Origin: Trinickia terrae
Lineage (GTDB): Bacteria; Pseudomonadota; Gammaproteobacteria; Burkholderiales; Burkholderiaceae
Assembly (NCBI RefSeq): GCF_005144415.1
Contig: NZ_SWJE01000009.1
Span: 62,001 to 126,000 of the forward strand
Direction of reading: 5' to 3'
Length of the DNA: 64,000 nt
Positions 27,627 through 37,299 of this stretch are shown in pieces. Position numbers and translations under genes: made by a program. The first letter of the stretch is position 1. Each line of letters begins with the position of its first letter. The notes beneath the pieces are model-generated. The model was not told where the DNA came from. It worked only from the letters and a program-made list of their open reading frames with translations, and searched no databases.

Positions 27627-27702
27627 GGGTGCTTAGCTCAGTTGGTAGAGCGGCGCCCTTACAAGGCGTAGGTCGGGAGTTCGAGCCTCTCAGCACCCAC
27701 CA
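27627..27702 (+). tRNA. tRNA-Val (anticodon TAC)
   Basis: 76 nt including CCA. The acceptor GGGTGCT pairs with AGCACCC. D-arm AGCTCAGTTGGTAGAGC, anticodon loop CTTACAA and T-loop GTTCGAGCC are present. Confidence 0.97.
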
Positions 27703-27816
27703 TTCCAGTTGGTTCGCGTCGTTTCGGCAGGCACATTTCGCGTTGTCGTCATGTCACCCGCACGGCTATCGGCTCTGCGGGCTTTTTGGCGGTGTGCATG
27801 CCGCTCCAGTTCAAGA

Positions 27817-27893
27817 GGAGTGGTAGTTCAGTCGGTTAGAATACCGGCCTGTCACGCCGGGGGGCGCGGGTTCGAGTCCCGTCCACTCCGCCA
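27817..27893 (+). tRNA. tRNA-Asp (anticodon GTC)
   Basis: 77 nt including CCA. The acceptor GGAGTGG pairs with CCACTCC and is followed by the discriminator G. D-arm AGTTCAGTCGGTTAGAAT, anticodon loop CTGTCAC and T-loop GTTCGAGTC are present. Confidence 0.97.
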
Positions 27894-27905
27894 GTCTGAT
27901 CAAAG

Positions 27906-27930
27906 GGCGAACCTCGGTTCGCCTTTTTTT
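27906..27930 (+). terminator. Intrinsic terminator after tRNA-Asp
   Basis: GGCGAACC (27906-27913), loop TC, GGTTCGCC (27916-27923), then seven T. Confidence 0.9.
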
Positions 27931-27981
27931 CTGCCCGCTGTTGTAATATCGGGCGTTTTTGTCAATCGCACTCCGTCACGC

Positions 27982-29913
27982 ATGCTCGATTTCTTCCGCA
28001 ATCACCAGCGCCTGATGATGTTCATGCTCATCCTCGTCATTTTGCCGGGGCTGGGTTTCGTGGGCATCCAAGGCTTCCGTGGGTTCTTCGACGAAAGCGC
28101 GAATGTCGCGAGTGTCAACGGACGCAAGATCACGCGCGTCGAGTACGACGGCGCGTTGCGTCAGCAAGTCGATCAGGCGCGGCAGATTCTCGGCGCCCAG
28201 TTCGACATGAAGATGATCGATACGCCCGAGCGCCGGCGCGATATTCTGGACAGCCTGATTCAGCAGCGCGCGCTCGCCGACGAAGGGCAACGCGAGCATC
28301 TGACCGCGTCCGACGACGCCGTGCGCCGCGCGCTCCTCGCCGATCCGGTCGTCTCGTCGCTGCGTAAGCCGGACGGTTCGATCGACGTCGACCGCTACAA
28401 GCAATTGCTGGGCATGCAGGGCATGACGCCCGAGCAATATGACGAGCGTGTGCGATACGGCCTGTCGATGGAGCAGATTCCCGACAGCGTTCAAATGACG
28501 GCATTCACGCCGAAGAGCTTGGCCCAGCACTTGGCGGAAATCGCGACGCAGCAGCGCGCCGTGCAGGGCCTGATGCTGAAGGCCAGCGACTATGCGTCGA
28601 AGGTGCAGCCGACCGACGCCCAACTCGCGTCCTACTACGACAGCCACCGCAACGATTTCGCGACGCCGGAAACGGCCACGATCCAGTATCTCGTGCTGTC
28701 GCCGGCGACGCTTGCGGCATCCGCTCAACCGTCCGATGCCGACCTCAAGAAGTACTACGACGACAACATTGCCCACTACCAGACGCAGCCGCAGATGCGC
28801 GCGAGCCTGATCCTGGTCTCGGCGCCGCAAAACGCGAGCGCCGACGAAAAGGCCAAGGCCAAGCAGAAGGCCGATGCGTTGCTCGCCGAAGTCAAGGCAC
28901 ATCCCGATCAGTTCGCGAAGATCGCCCAGGAGAATTCGCAAGACCCGCTGTCGGCCGCGAAGGGCGGCGACCTGGGCTACTTCGGCCCGAAGATGATGGC
29001 GGGCGGCGCGGCGTTCGACAATGCCGTATTCAAGCTGAAGAAGGATGAGATCAGCGATGTCGTGACGACCGACGTCGGCTATCTGATCCTGAAGGCGACC
29101 GACGTCAAGCCGTCCGTGACGAAGCCGTTCGACGAGGTCAAGGACAGCATCGCGAAGGACTTGAAGGCGCAACTCGCGGCCAAGGCGTTCGCCGACAGCT
29201 CCGACGGCTTCACATCGACCGTCTACGAGCAGGCAAAGAGCCTGCAGCCCGCGGCAGACAAGTACAAGCTGACGATCCAGACGGCAACCGTTACGCCGAA
29301 GCCGATCGCTTCGCTGCCGCCGGATAGCCCGTTGAACAACGGCAAGTTCTTGGCAGCGGTGTTCGCGAGCGATTCGGTGAAGGACAAGAACAACACGCAA
29401 GCGATCGACATCGGTAACAGTACGCTGATCGCCGCGCGCGTAACCGATTACAAGCCGGCCGCGGTGCCTGCGCTCGGTACCATCAAGGATGCGGTTCGCC
29501 AGAAGTACGTCGCGGAACAATCGGCCGAGCTGGCTCACAAGGACGGTGCCGCGAAGCTGGCAGACCTGCTGAAGTCGCAGTCGACGGCCGGCTTCTCCCC
29601 GGAGATCAAGGTCTCGCGCAATGATGCGCAAGGCGTACCGCCTGCGGTGTTGAGCGCGGTCTACAAGGCCAATGCGCAACAGCTGCCGACCTATGTCGGC
29701 ATCGATCTGGGCGCCGATGGCTACGCGATCTACCGCGTGAACACGGTGTTGCCGGGACCGGCGATCGACGCGCAGCATCTGGCGGCAGCACAACGGCAGA
29801 TTGCGCAGTCCGACGCGCAGTTGGAGATGAAGGCGTACATCGATTCGCTGCGTGCCCGCTCGAAGGTCAAGCTGTACGGCAACCTCGATTCGGCGCAAAA
29901 CAGCGGCGAATGA
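27982..29913 (+). CDS. ppiD: Peptidylprolyl isomerase PpiD-like (SurA N-terminal + parvulin)
   Basis: 643 residues from the ATG at 27982 (MLDFFRNHQRLMMFMLILVILPG). A longer in-frame frame runs back through tRNA-Asp and is not coding. It has a single N-terminal membrane anchor (about residues 11-31), a SurA_N chaperone domain (NGRKITRVEYDGALRQQVDQA), and a central parvulin domain (ASLILVSAPQN ... DPLSAAKGGDLGYFGPKMMAGG ... VGYLILKATDVKP). A C-terminal helical part follows. It is a periplasm-facing chaperone for newly exported proteins near the Sec translocon. It lies after hupB, as in E. coli. The terminator at 27906-27930 means it has its own promoter. Confidence 0.93.
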   Translation: MLDFFRNHQRLMMFMLILVILPGLGFVGIQGFRGFFDESANVASVNGRKITRVEYDGALRQQVDQARQILGAQFDMKMIDTPERRRDILDSLIQQRALADEGQREHLTASDDAVRRALLADPVVSSLRKPDGSIDVDRYKQLLGMQGMTPEQYDERVRYGLSMEQIPDSVQMTAFTPKSLAQHLAEIATQQRAVQGLMLKASDYASKVQPTDAQLASYYDSHRNDFATPETATIQYLVLSPATLAASAQPSDADLKKYYDDNIAHYQTQPQMRASLILVSAPQNASADEKAKAKQKADALLAEVKAHPDQFAKIAQENSQDPLSAAKGGDLGYFGPKMMAGGAAFDNAVFKLKKDEISDVVTTDVGYLILKATDVKPSVTKPFDEVKDSIAKDLKAQLAAKAFADSSDGFTSTVYEQAKSLQPAADKYKLTIQTATVTPKPIASLPPDSPLNNGKFLAAVFASDSVKDKNNTQAIDIGNSTLIAARVTDYKPAAVPALGTIKDAVRQKYVAEQSAELAHKDGAAKLADLLKSQSTAGFSPEIKVSRNDAQGVPPAVLSAVYKANAQQLPTYVGIDLGADGYAIYRVNTVLPGPAIDAQHLAAAQRQIAQSDAQLEMKAYIDSLRARSKVKLYGNLDSAQNSGE

Positions 29914-29965
29914 TGTTGTGTGTCAGGCGCTTCGCAAGAGGCGCCTGCGATAGCGGTGCAGTATG

Positions 29966-30005
29966 AAAAAAGGTTCTTCACGATTTGACGTGAAGAACCT
30001 TTTTT
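29966..30005. terminator. Bidirectional terminator after ppiD
   Basis: AGGTTCTTCACG (29971-29982) and CGTGAAGAACCT (29989-30000) form a 12-bp stem flanked by five A and five T. It serves ppiD (+) and the convergent small secreted gene (-). Confidence 0.9.
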
Positions 30006-30041
30006 ATTGTCGACTAGGGCGTCGGATCGGATCAACAGGCG

Positions 30042-30380
30042 TTACAGGCACGCGCTGATGGCGCTCGTCGCTTCGCTGCCGGCTGCGCCGTTCGAGCGGA
30101 AGCCTACCCACGTGCCCTTGCCGGAATAGGACGGGCGGACCACCGCGGCTGCGCCCGAAGGCGGCTGCTGGCCCGGCACATAGACATCCATGGCCATGCC
30201 GTTGGCGAGCGTGGCTTGCGAGACGACTTGCTGTTGCGACGTGTCGGCCCACTTCTTCGCGATGCATTGGGCGACGGCTTGCGGGGCCTGTTGGCTTTGC
30301 CCGACCGACTGCACGCCGGCGGGCGCTTGAGCATAGGCAGACGCTGCGGCAACCAGTGCAATGAGAGGTAAGTATTTCAC
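30042..30380 (-). CDS. Small secreted protein of unknown function
   Basis: 112 residues starting with GTG at 30380, supported by AAGGAG 6 bp upstream. It has a signal peptide (MKYLPLIALVAAASAYA, cleavage before QAPAG). The mature protein is Gln/Ala/Ser-rich at first, then has a compact region with two cysteines (QCIAKKW and the C-terminal SACL) that could form one disulfide. No family is recognised. It is likely periplasmic or secreted. It sits between the convergent ppiD and the tesA gene on its own strand, 124 bp downstream of that gene's stop. Confidence 0.65.
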   Translation of the reverse strand: MKYLPLIALVAAASAYAQAPAGVQSVGQSQQAPQAVAQCIAKKWADTSQQQVVSQATLANGMAMDVYVPGQQPPSGAAAVVRPSYSGKGTWVGFRSNGAAGSEATSAISACL

Positions 30381-30504
30381 GCTTTCTCCTTTCTAGAACA
30401 CGCTCGTTCGAGCAGAAAAACAAGTGATTCGAAAGGTGAGAGTCATGAACGAAATACGGTGTTCCTCCGAATTGGAAACAAGTTGTTAGCGTACCGTAAC
30501 AATT

Positions 30505-31212
30505 TTAGTGAGATGGGCCGCGCAGTAGCGGCTTGAGCGTCGGCCATACGTTATTCAGCAAAGCAGGTTGCGCCTGCTGTGCCGGATGAATCTGGTCAGC
30601 CTGAAACATCTCGGGTTTGTTTTCGATGCCGGCGAGCAGAAACGGCACGAGCGGCACATGCATTTGCTTCGAGAGCGAGCCGTACATGCCATGGAACTTT
30701 TGCGTGTAGCCGGGGCCGTAATTGGGCGGTACGTACATGCCGATCAGGACGACCTTCGCGTGACCTTGCCGTGCCTGCTCGATGATCGTGCGCAGGTTGT
30801 CTTCGGTCGTCGAGAGCGGGACGCCGCGCAGCGCGTCGTTGGCGCCGAGTTCGACGATCACGATCGAAGGCTTCAGGCGCTCCAGCAGTTCCGGCAGGCG
30901 GGCGCGTCCGCCGCTCGTGGTGTCGCCGCTGACGCTGGCATTCGCGACGCTATAATCGATCCGCTCATCCGCAAGACGCTGGCGCATCAGCGCCACCCAG
31001 CCGGTGTCGCGCGGAAGTCCGTATTCGGCTGAGATGCTGTCGCCGAGCACCACGATCACGGGCTTTGCCGGTGCGGCGTTGGCGGCGAGTGCGGGCTGCA
31101 TGGCAGCCGGGCCGAATGCGAGGCAGACGGCCATGCCGGCGCACAGCGCGCGGCGCGCGGAACGCTGCTTGCTCGAAGTGCGGGTGCGCCAATCCAATCG
31201 ACGCTTCTTCAT
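30505..31212 (-). CDS. tesA: Arylesterase / lysophospholipase TesA (SGNH hydrolase)
   Basis: 235 residues from the ATG at 31212. An N-terminal basic then hydrophobic segment (RRALCAGMAVCLAFGPAAM) is a signal peptide, placing the enzyme in the periplasm. The SGNH blocks are present: GDSIS (Ser59), GGRARLPELL region, GANDALRG (Asn) and the catalytic DQIHP (Asp-His). It hydrolyses acyl esters, thioesters and lysophospholipids. The gene is divergent from an ABC ATPase and the two start codons share the tetranucleotide CATG at 31210-31213. The same tesA/ybbA head-to-head arrangement occurs in E. coli. Confidence 0.9.
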   Translation of the reverse strand: MKKRRLDWRTRTSSKQRSARRALCAGMAVCLAFGPAAMQPALAANAAPAKPVIVVLGDSISAEYGLPRDTGWVALMRQRLADERIDYSVANASVSGDTTSGGRARLPELLERLKPSIVIVELGANDALRGVPLSTTEDNLRTIIEQARQGHAKVVLIGMYVPPNYGPGYTQKFHGMYGSLSKQMHVPLVPFLLAGIENKPEMFQADQIHPAQQAQPALLNNVWPTLKPLLRGPSH

Positions 31213-31897
31213 GCTAAAAAATACCGATCCGATCATTGACGTGCGGGGGTTGTCCAAGAGGGTCAGGGATGCCGCCGGCGAGCTGACGATTCTCGATGAT
31301 ATCGACTTGTCGATCATGCCGGGGAGCAGCGTGGCGATCGTCGGCGCATCGGGCTCGGGGAAGTCCACCTTGCTCGGTCTGCTCGCCGGGTTGGACAGTG
31401 CCACGTCGGGCTCGGTTCGGCTGCTCGGCCGCGAGCTGACGACGCTTTCGGAAGACGAGCGGGCGGGCTTGAGAAACGGCTTGGTTGGCTTCGTGTTCCA
31501 GTCTTTCCAATTGATGCCGCATCTGACCGCGCTCGAAAACGTGATGCTGCCACTCGAATTGCAAAGCGGCATTTCGGCGCGAGATGCCTCATCGCGCGCA
31601 CGCGAGCTGCTTGCGCAAGTCGGGCTGGGGCAGCGGATATCGCACTATCCGAAGCTGCTCTCGGGGGGCGAGCAGCAGCGCGTCGCGCTCGCGCGCGCCT
31701 TCGTCACGCGCCCGCAGATTCTCTTCGCCGACGAACCGACGGGCAGTCTCGATGCCGCGACCGGTCACGCCGTGATCGACTTGATGTTCAGGATGAACCA
31801 GGCAAACGGCGCGACGCTTGTGCTCGTCACGCACGATGTCGAACTGGCGCGCCGTTGCGATACGACGGTGACGATCGACGCGGGGCGCATCGTTTGA
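31211..31897 (+). CDS. ABC transporter ATP-binding protein (YbbA/LolD-like)
   Basis: 228 residues from the ATG at 31211. Complete ATPase motifs: Walker [11 protein letters not shown]-loop [18 protein letters not shown], signature [14 protein letters not shown], Walker [13 protein letters not shown] and H-loop VLVTHDVEL. The sequence is of the MacB/LolD/FtsE subfamily that works with FtsX-like permeases. In E. coli the homologous ybbA is followed by the permease ybbP, but here the next gene is pgi on the other strand. The permease partner is therefore elsewhere or absent. The start overlaps that of tesA. Confidence 0.88.
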   Translation: MLKNTDPIIDVRGLSKRVRDAAGELTILDDIDLSIMPGSSVAIVGASGSGKSTLLGLLAGLDSATSGSVRLLGRELTTLSEDERAGLRNGLVGFVFQSFQLMPHLTALENVMLPLELQSGISARDASSRARELLAQVGLGQRISHYPKLLSGGEQQRVALARAFVTRPQILFADEPTGSLDAATGHAVIDLMFRMNQANGATLVLVTHDVELARRCDTTVTIDAGRIV

Positions 31898-32006
31898 CCG
31901 GCAATCGGCGGCGTATGCCGCGAGCGATGTGCCGGGAGTGCGGACAAGCAATGCGCGGGTAGATCCCGCGTCGCGTGTCGGCGTCACGCACTCCTGGGCG
32001 ATCTCA

Positions 32007-33629
32007 TCAGTGCTCGAGTGCAGCCCTCGCACGCGCGATCAGCGCCGAGGTCGACGAATCGTGCTTCTTCTCGTCGACCGTCGCGGCCGTCAGGTCCGCT
32101 TCGACGACCTTGCCCAGAATCTTCCCGAGCTCCACGCCCCATTGGTCGAACGGATTGATTTTCCAGACCGACGCCTGCACCAGCACCTTGTGCTCGTAGA
32201 GCGCGATCAGCGCGCCGAGCGAGCGGGGCGTCAGCGCGTCGACGAGCAGCGTCGTGGTCGGCCGGTTGCCGGGGAACACAAGGTGCGGCACGAGCTCCGG
32301 CTTGTCCGGCCCCGCGACATTTTTCGCTTCCTCGACCGTGCGTCCGAGCATCAGCGCCTCGCTCTGCGCGAAGCAGTTCGCGAGCAGCTTCGGATGATGG
32401 CTCGCGAGCGGATGCTCGGGCGTCAGCACGGCGATGAAATCGATCGGCACGATCGTCGGCCCCTGATGCAGCATCTGGAAGAACGCGTGCTGGCCGTTCG
32501 TGCCCGGCTCGCCCCAGGTGACCGCGGAAGTCGGATAGTCGACGAAGGCGCCGTCGAGCCGGGCCGACTTGCCGTTGCTCTCCATTTCGAGCTGCTGCAG
32601 GTAGGACGGCAGGAAGTGCAGCGCTTCGGAGTACGGCGCGACCAGGTAGCTCTGCGAACCGAAGAAGTTCCGGTACCAGATGCCGACGAGGCCCATCAGC
32701 GCCGGCAGGTTGCGCTCGAGCGGCGCGCTCTTGAAATGCTCGTCCATGTCGCTGGCGCCGGCGAGGAGCGCGTCGAAGCCTTCGGGGCCGATCGCGATCA
32801 TGATCGACAAGCCGACCGCCGACCATAGCGAATAGCGCCCGCCGACCCAGTCCCACATTTCGAACACGTTGTCCTTCGCGATGCCGAACTTGACGACTTC
32901 GCCAGGGTTGGCCGACACGCCGACGAAGTGCTTCGCCAGCGCGCTTTCGGGGCAGCCGCGGGCGATGAACCAGTCGCGCAGCGAGCGCGCGTTGGTCATC
33001 GTTTCCAGCGTCGTGAAGGTCTTCGAGACGATGATCGCGAGCGTTTCCTCGGGGTCGATCTGCTCGAGCACGCGCGCGAGATCCGCGCCGTCGACATTCG
33101 ATACGAAGTGCGTGGCGATGTCGGGCATGGCGGCGTGGTGCAGCGCGTGCACGACCATCTTCGGCCCGAGGTCGGAGCCGCCGATGCCGATGTTGACGAC
33201 GTGGCGAATCCGCTTGCCGGTGTGGCCGGTCCAGCGGCCGTCGCGCACCTGGCTCGCGAACGCCGCCATTTTCGCGCGCTCGGCGGCGACTTCAGCGTGG
33301 AATGGCGCGCTCGCGCTCGTTGCGCGCAATGCAGTGTGGAGCGCGGCGCGGCCTTCAGTCGGGTTGACGATCTCGCCGGCGAACATCGCGTCGCGGCGCG
33401 CCTCGACGCCCGCCTCGCGCGCGAGTGCAACGAGCAGGCGCAGGGTTTCGTCGGTGATGCGGTTCTTCGAGAAATCGGCGGTGAGGCCCGCGCCTTCGAA
33501 CGTGAAGCGCGCGGCGCGCGTCGGGGAGACATCCTGGTCGGCCGCGAACCAGTCGCGCAGGCGCGCGTCGCGAATCTGTTCGTAGTGCGCTTGCAGCGCG
33601 GACCAGGAGGGTAGCGTATTCAGCGTCAT
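32007..33629 (-). CDS. pgi: Glucose-6-phosphate isomerase
   Basis: 540 residues from the ATG at 33629. The open frame continues upstream for 335 codons, but that part overlaps nnr in another frame and is not PGI-like. Family motifs are clear: [27 protein letters not shown], the signature [32 protein letters not shown] (catalytic Glu/His region) and the C-terminal [26 protein letters not shown] in two parts. It interconverts glucose-6-P and fructose-6-P. It lies downstream of nnr on the same strand, with a 257-bp gap. Confidence 0.96.
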   Translation of the reverse strand: MTLNTLPSWSALQAHYEQIRDARLRDWFAADQDVSPTRAARFTFEGAGLTADFSKNRITDETLRLLVALAREAGVEARRDAMFAGEIVNPTEGRAALHTALRATSASAPFHAEVAAERAKMAAFASQVRDGRWTGHTGKRIRHVVNIGIGGSDLGPKMVVHALHHAAMPDIATHFVSNVDGADLARVLEQIDPEETLAIIVSKTFTTLETMTNARSLRDWFIARGCPESALAKHFVGVSANPGEVVKFGIAKDNVFEMWDWVGGRYSLWSAVGLSIMIAIGPEGFDALLAGASDMDEHFKSAPLERNLPALMGLVGIWYRNFFGSQSYLVAPYSEALHFLPSYLQQLEMESNGKSARLDGAFVDYPTSAVTWGEPGTNGQHAFFQMLHQGPTIVPIDFIAVLTPEHPLASHHPKLLANCFAQSEALMLGRTVEEAKNVAGPDKPELVPHLVFPGNRPTTTLLVDALTPRSLGALIALYEHKVLVQASVWKINPFDQWGVELGKILGKVVEADLTAATVDEKKHDSSTSALIARARAALEH

Positions 33630-33886
33630 AAACTGTCCGTCTTGCGAAGGGGCTCGAGGGAGGGCCGCGCATGCTGCTTTGCGCGCGGCCAGTCGTCGTG
33701 AAGAGCGCTGCGCCGAGCACGCTCGGGCTTCGGTGGATCGGGCGGCGGTAGCGCTGGCTCGCGCCGCGGCCGATGGATGGCGCAGTCGGTCAGTATAGCG
33801 GCGTCGGATGTCGGCGCGCAGCGCCGATTTGCGAGGCGGGCGGAAAGGGCGGGCCGCGGTCGGAGGGGCCGCGGCCGCCATGTTCG

Positions 33887-35479
33887 TCACGCGTGGGGCG
33901 GATAGATCAGGCGATTGAGCAGTTCGCGCACGACTGGTGCAAGCTCGCCCGCCGTCAGCCCCGCGGGGCCGTGACCGCGCTCGGTCAGCGCGTCGGCGGC
34001 AAGGCCGTGGAGATAGACGCCGGCGAGTGCGGCTTCGTAGGGCGGCAGTCGTTGCGCGAGCAATGCTCCGATGATGCCGCCAAGCACGTCGCCCGTCCCG
34101 CCTGTGGCCAGCGCGGCGCTGCCCGTGGGGTTGATCGCGACGCGGCCGTCCGGTGCGGCAATCACGGTGCCCGCGCCTTTGAGCACGGCGACGCTCGCGA
34201 AGCGCGCCGCGAGCGCGCGCGCGGCGGCGAGCCGGTCCTTTTGCACCGTCGCGGCGCTGCTGCCGATGAGGCGCGCGGCTTCGAGCGGATGCGGCGTCAG
34301 CACGCAGACGTCGCCCGCCGCGCCGCACGCCGCGACTTCGTCGGCAAGCGAGGCGTCGCGCGCGAGCAGGTTCAACGCGTCGGCGTCGATGATCTTCGGA
34401 ACGTCGAGACTCAGCGCGCGGCGCAGCGTGGCGGCCGCGCGAACGCTTCCGCCCATTCCGCAGCCGATCGCGAGGGCGTCCATTGTGTCGAGCGGCACAT
34501 CGTCGAGCGCGTGGAGCATCAGCTCCGGATGCGGCGGATCGTACGCCGGCCCGCCGGCGCCGACGAACGCGACGTGCACCTTGCCCGCGCCTGCATGGAG
34601 CGCGGCTCGCGCGGCGAGGATCGGCGCGCCGCACATGCCGGTGTCGCCGCCGACGACCGCCAGACTGCCGTAGGTGCCTTTGTGCGTCGCATGCGAGCGT
34701 GCGGGGAAGCGGGACGCGAACAGCGCCGGCGCGTTCAGGCGTATCGGGGCGGGCGCGGCGAGGTTCATGTCGACGCCGAGCCCAAGCGGCGCGATGGTCA
34801 CGGCGCCGGCCAAATCGCGTCCCGATGCGGTGTAGAGCCCCGGCTTGGCGCCGATGAAGGTCACGGTCTCGCTGGCCCTGACGACGGCGCCGGGGCCGAC
34901 CGCATTGCCGGTGTCGCTGTCGAGGCCGCTCGGCACATCGAGCGCGAGCACCCGTGACGCTTCGCGCGCACGCCGGCTCAGGCGCTCGGCCGCTTCCGCA
35001 AACACGCCCTCGAGCGGCCGCGCGAGGCCGATGCCGAACATCCCGTCCACCAGCCAGCCATAGCTGTCGAACGATGCCGGTAGCGCCGCCGAGATCGTCA
35101 CGCCCGCGGCGCGCGCCTCGGCGAGCGCCCAGCGGGCGTCTTCCGGCTTGACTTCGATGGGCATGCAGACTTCCACGGCGATTCCCATGCGATGAAGCCC
35201 GGTCGCGGCGACGAGCGCATCGCCGCCGTTGTTGCCCGGACCGGCGATGATCCAGATGGGGAGGTTGGCCGCAAAGTTTTCGTCGTGGCCGATGCGATCG
35301 GCGAGAAAGCGCGCGCTAGCCGCGCCGGCGCGCGCCATCAGCGTGTGGGCGGGAAGCGCGGCTTCGGCGTGCATCTCGATGGCCCGCAGTTCGGCGACTG
35401 TGTAGAGCGGTAGAGGCCGGTCGCGAGGTGATACGAGCGGCTGATGCAAGGACGGATCCGGCGAGGCGGTGGCGATCAT
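33887..35479 (-). CDS. nnr: Bifunctional NAD(P)H-hydrate epimerase / ADP-dependent dehydratase
   Basis: 530 residues that repair hydrated NAD(P)H. The N-terminal half is the YjeF_N epimerase ([62 protein letters not shown]). The C-terminal half is a ribokinase-like dehydratase ([24 protein letters not shown] in two parts, [21 protein letters not shown], and the catalytic [16 protein letters not shown]). Fusion of both activities in one protein is usual in bacteria. It follows the DadA-like gene after 141 bp on the same strand. Confidence 0.95.
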   Translation of the reverse strand: MIATASPDPSLHQPLVSPRDRPLPLYTVAELRAIEMHAEAALPAHTLMARAGAASARFLADRIGHDENFAANLPIWIIAGPGNNGGDALVAATGLHRMGIAVEVCMPIEVKPEDARWALAEARAAGVTISAALPASFDSYGWLVDGMFGIGLARPLEGVFAEAAERLSRRAREASRVLALDVPSGLDSDTGNAVGPGAVVRASETVTFIGAKPGLYTASGRDLAGAVTIAPLGLGVDMNLAAPAPIRLNAPALFASRFPARSHATHKGTYGSLAVVGGDTGMCGAPILAARAALHAGAGKVHVAFVGAGGPAYDPPHPELMLHALDDVPLDTMDALAIGCGMGGSVRAAATLRRALSLDVPKIIDADALNLLARDASLADEVAACGAAGDVCVLTPHPLEAARLIGSSAATVQKDRLAAARALAARFASVAVLKGAGTVIAAPDGRVAINPTGSAALATGGTGDVLGGIIGALLAQRLPPYEAALAGVYLHGLAADALTERGHGPAGLTAGELAPVVRELLNRLIYPPHA

Positions 35480-35620
35480 GGCGGGGCGCTGAGAAGGGCA
35501 CGTTAGGAACGCCTCCGGCTCGGCGCATTCGGCGCGCCTTATGCACCGCCGGCGCCAGCGTTGTCGCGGGCCTTCACCATGGCCGAGGTCAGCGCGCAGC
35601 GGTTGCGCCGAGCTCCCGCA

Positions 35621-36922
35621 TCAAGCTGCGAAGCGATCCGGCCGCAAGGCGGCGAGCGTATCGGGCGGCACGCTGGGCGCGTTGCCGGAGACGAGATCTG
35701 CCACCACTTTAGCAGAGCCGCACGCGAGCCCCCATCCGGCCGGGCCATGGCCTAAGTTCACGTAGAGCCGCGGATGCAGCGCCTGTCCGACCACCGGCAG
35801 GCCGTCGGGCGACAGCAGCTTCAGGCCCTCCCACGGGAGCGCCGCCGAGATTTTCGCGGCGCCCGGAATCCAGTCGTGGGTGGCCTGGCCGAGCAGCGTC
35901 AGCGCGGCTTTCCTGAGCGGCTCCGCGAGCGGCTTCGCGCTTTCGCGCACGCCTTGCAGCACGGCGCCGCCGGCGATGCGCATGCGCTGGTTCATGCGCG
36001 ACATCGTGATGCGCTTGATCGCGTCGACAACGGCGATATGCGGCGCGCGCTCTTCGTAGGCGATCGGCGCGGTCAGCGCATGCAGGCGCAGCGGATGCAG
36101 CGGGAGATCGAGCCCGAGCCGCTCGACGAGCGGCAAGCTGCCCGCGCCCGCCGCGACGACGATCGCATCGGCGGCGATCACGTCGACCTCGCGCGAACGC
36201 TGCGGCTCGCTTTCGCTTGGCGCGAGCTCGACGGCCGCGCGCTGGTTGTCGAGGCGGATCGCCGTCACGCTGCGGCCGAATTTGAAATCGACGCCGCCAT
36301 GCTCGTCGAGGGCTTGCTTGACGAGCTTCGCAAAGAGCGGACAGTTCGCCGTGCGCTCGGTCTCGAACAGCACGCCGCCCGCGAACTCGGGCTCGGTGGG
36401 TACCGAATGCTCGGCAGCCGCGCACTCGGCCGGCGTCAGCACGTGGTGCTGCATCTCGAACTCGCGCAGCAGGTCGAGCGCGCTTTGCAGCTGCTCCCAT
36501 TCGCGCGGATGGCGCACCACGTGCAGCACGCCGCTTTGCTGCTCGAACTCGAGCTTGAAGCGGCCTTCGATATCGGCGATCGCCTCACGCGACGCGTCGA
36601 CGAGCGGCTTCAGCAGCAGGCAGTGCTTGCGAAATGCCTCGGGCTCCTGCAGCTGATCGAGGCGGCGCACGAAACGGCGCGCTCCCGAGTTGAGTCCCGG
36701 CTTGAACACGATGCCGCTTTTCGGTGCGCGCCGGCTCTGCATGAAGGTCGGACCGAACCAGACGTCGAGCGGCGTCGGCAGGAGCGCGCCGCCATGCCCG
36801 TAGGTCGCGCCCTGCGCGACGGTGGCGTGGCGCTCGACGACGCACACGCGGTGGCCGGCCGCGCGCAGCTGATATGCGGTGGTGACGCCGACGATCCCGC
36901 CGCCTATGACAATGACATCCAT
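35621..36922 (-). CDS. D-amino acid dehydrogenase-like FAD oxidoreductase
   Basis: 433 residues from the ATG at 36922, so that the protein opens directly on its FAD-binding motif (MDVIVIGGGIVGVTTAYQLRAAG). It is a DAO-fold oxidoreductase of the DadA group: VERHATVAQGATYGHGG, the substrate-domain region KSGIVFKPGLNSGARR, AIVVAAGAGSLPLVERLG and the C-terminal FAD contact NLGHGPAGWGLACGSA. DadA oxidatively deaminates D-amino acids, passing electrons to the respiratory chain. Sarcosine or glycine oxidase-like activity is possible. No dadX racemase is adjacent. A long in-frame upstream extension is not family-like. Confidence 0.85.
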   Translation of the reverse strand: MDVIVIGGGIVGVTTAYQLRAAGHRVCVVERHATVAQGATYGHGGALLPTPLDVWFGPTFMQSRRAPKSGIVFKPGLNSGARRFVRRLDQLQEPEAFRKHCLLLKPLVDASREAIADIEGRFKLEFEQQSGVLHVVRHPREWEQLQSALDLLREFEMQHHVLTPAECAAAEHSVPTEPEFAGGVLFETERTANCPLFAKLVKQALDEHGGVDFKFGRSVTAIRLDNQRAAVELAPSESEPQRSREVDVIAADAIVVAAGAGSLPLVERLGLDLPLHPLRLHALTAPIAYEERAPHIAVVDAIKRITMSRMNQRMRIAGGAVLQGVRESAKPLAEPLRKAALTLLGQATHDWIPGAAKISAALPWEGLKLLSPDGLPVVGQALHPRLYVNLGHGPAGWGLACGSAKVVADLVSGNAPSVPPDTLAALRPDRFAA

Positions 36923-37299
36923 GACTGATTCGATGCGAGGAAGCGCGAGGAGGGCTTCCCGATTCCCGTATTCGCGTGACGTGCGGCGCAGTGCGAGGTT
37001 GCGCGCCGACGGATGAAGCCGTGCATGATAGCGCCAAACGCGGCCGGCCGGTCGCGCGGCGGGAGGCGGGCGTGGCGCGCACGCGTCGCCGGGGGGCGCC
37101 GCCGCGATACCGCCCGCGCGGCCGGAAGCGCCTCGCGCACGCCGTGGAAATGCTTCGGAAGGGCTCGCCGGACCGCCACGGGACGCCCGTCCTAGCCCAT
37201 CCGGCCAGCTTTCCGGGGGGCACTTCCGGGTATAATCTCGGTCTTCCTTTCGCCTCACTACGTCGCCCTCGCGCGACTCATCGACGTCACGTCCAGTCC
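36923..37299. other. Divergent intergenic region between the DadA-like gene and purL
   Basis: 377 bp. It contains the -10 element of the purL promoter at 37231. No other gene, terminator or repeat is evident. The frame is open through it in both directions because of the high GC content. Confidence 0.5.
37231..37236 (+). promoter_or_regulatory. -10 element of the purL promoter
   Basis: A perfect TATAAT preceded by CGGG, 64 bp before purL in otherwise GC-rich DNA. No good -35 is found at 16-18 bp, so activity may depend on an activator or on upstream contacts. Confidence 0.55.

Noticed and set aside
33663-33692. GC-rich hairpin GGCCGCGC / GCGCGGCC between pgi and nnr
   Set aside because: It has no adjacent T run on the relevant strand and such GC dyads are expected by chance in this composition.
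32007-34634. An 875-codon version of pgi
   Set aside because: Codons upstream of 33629 overlap nnr in another frame and do not resemble PGI. The ATG at 33629 gives the standard 540-residue enzyme.
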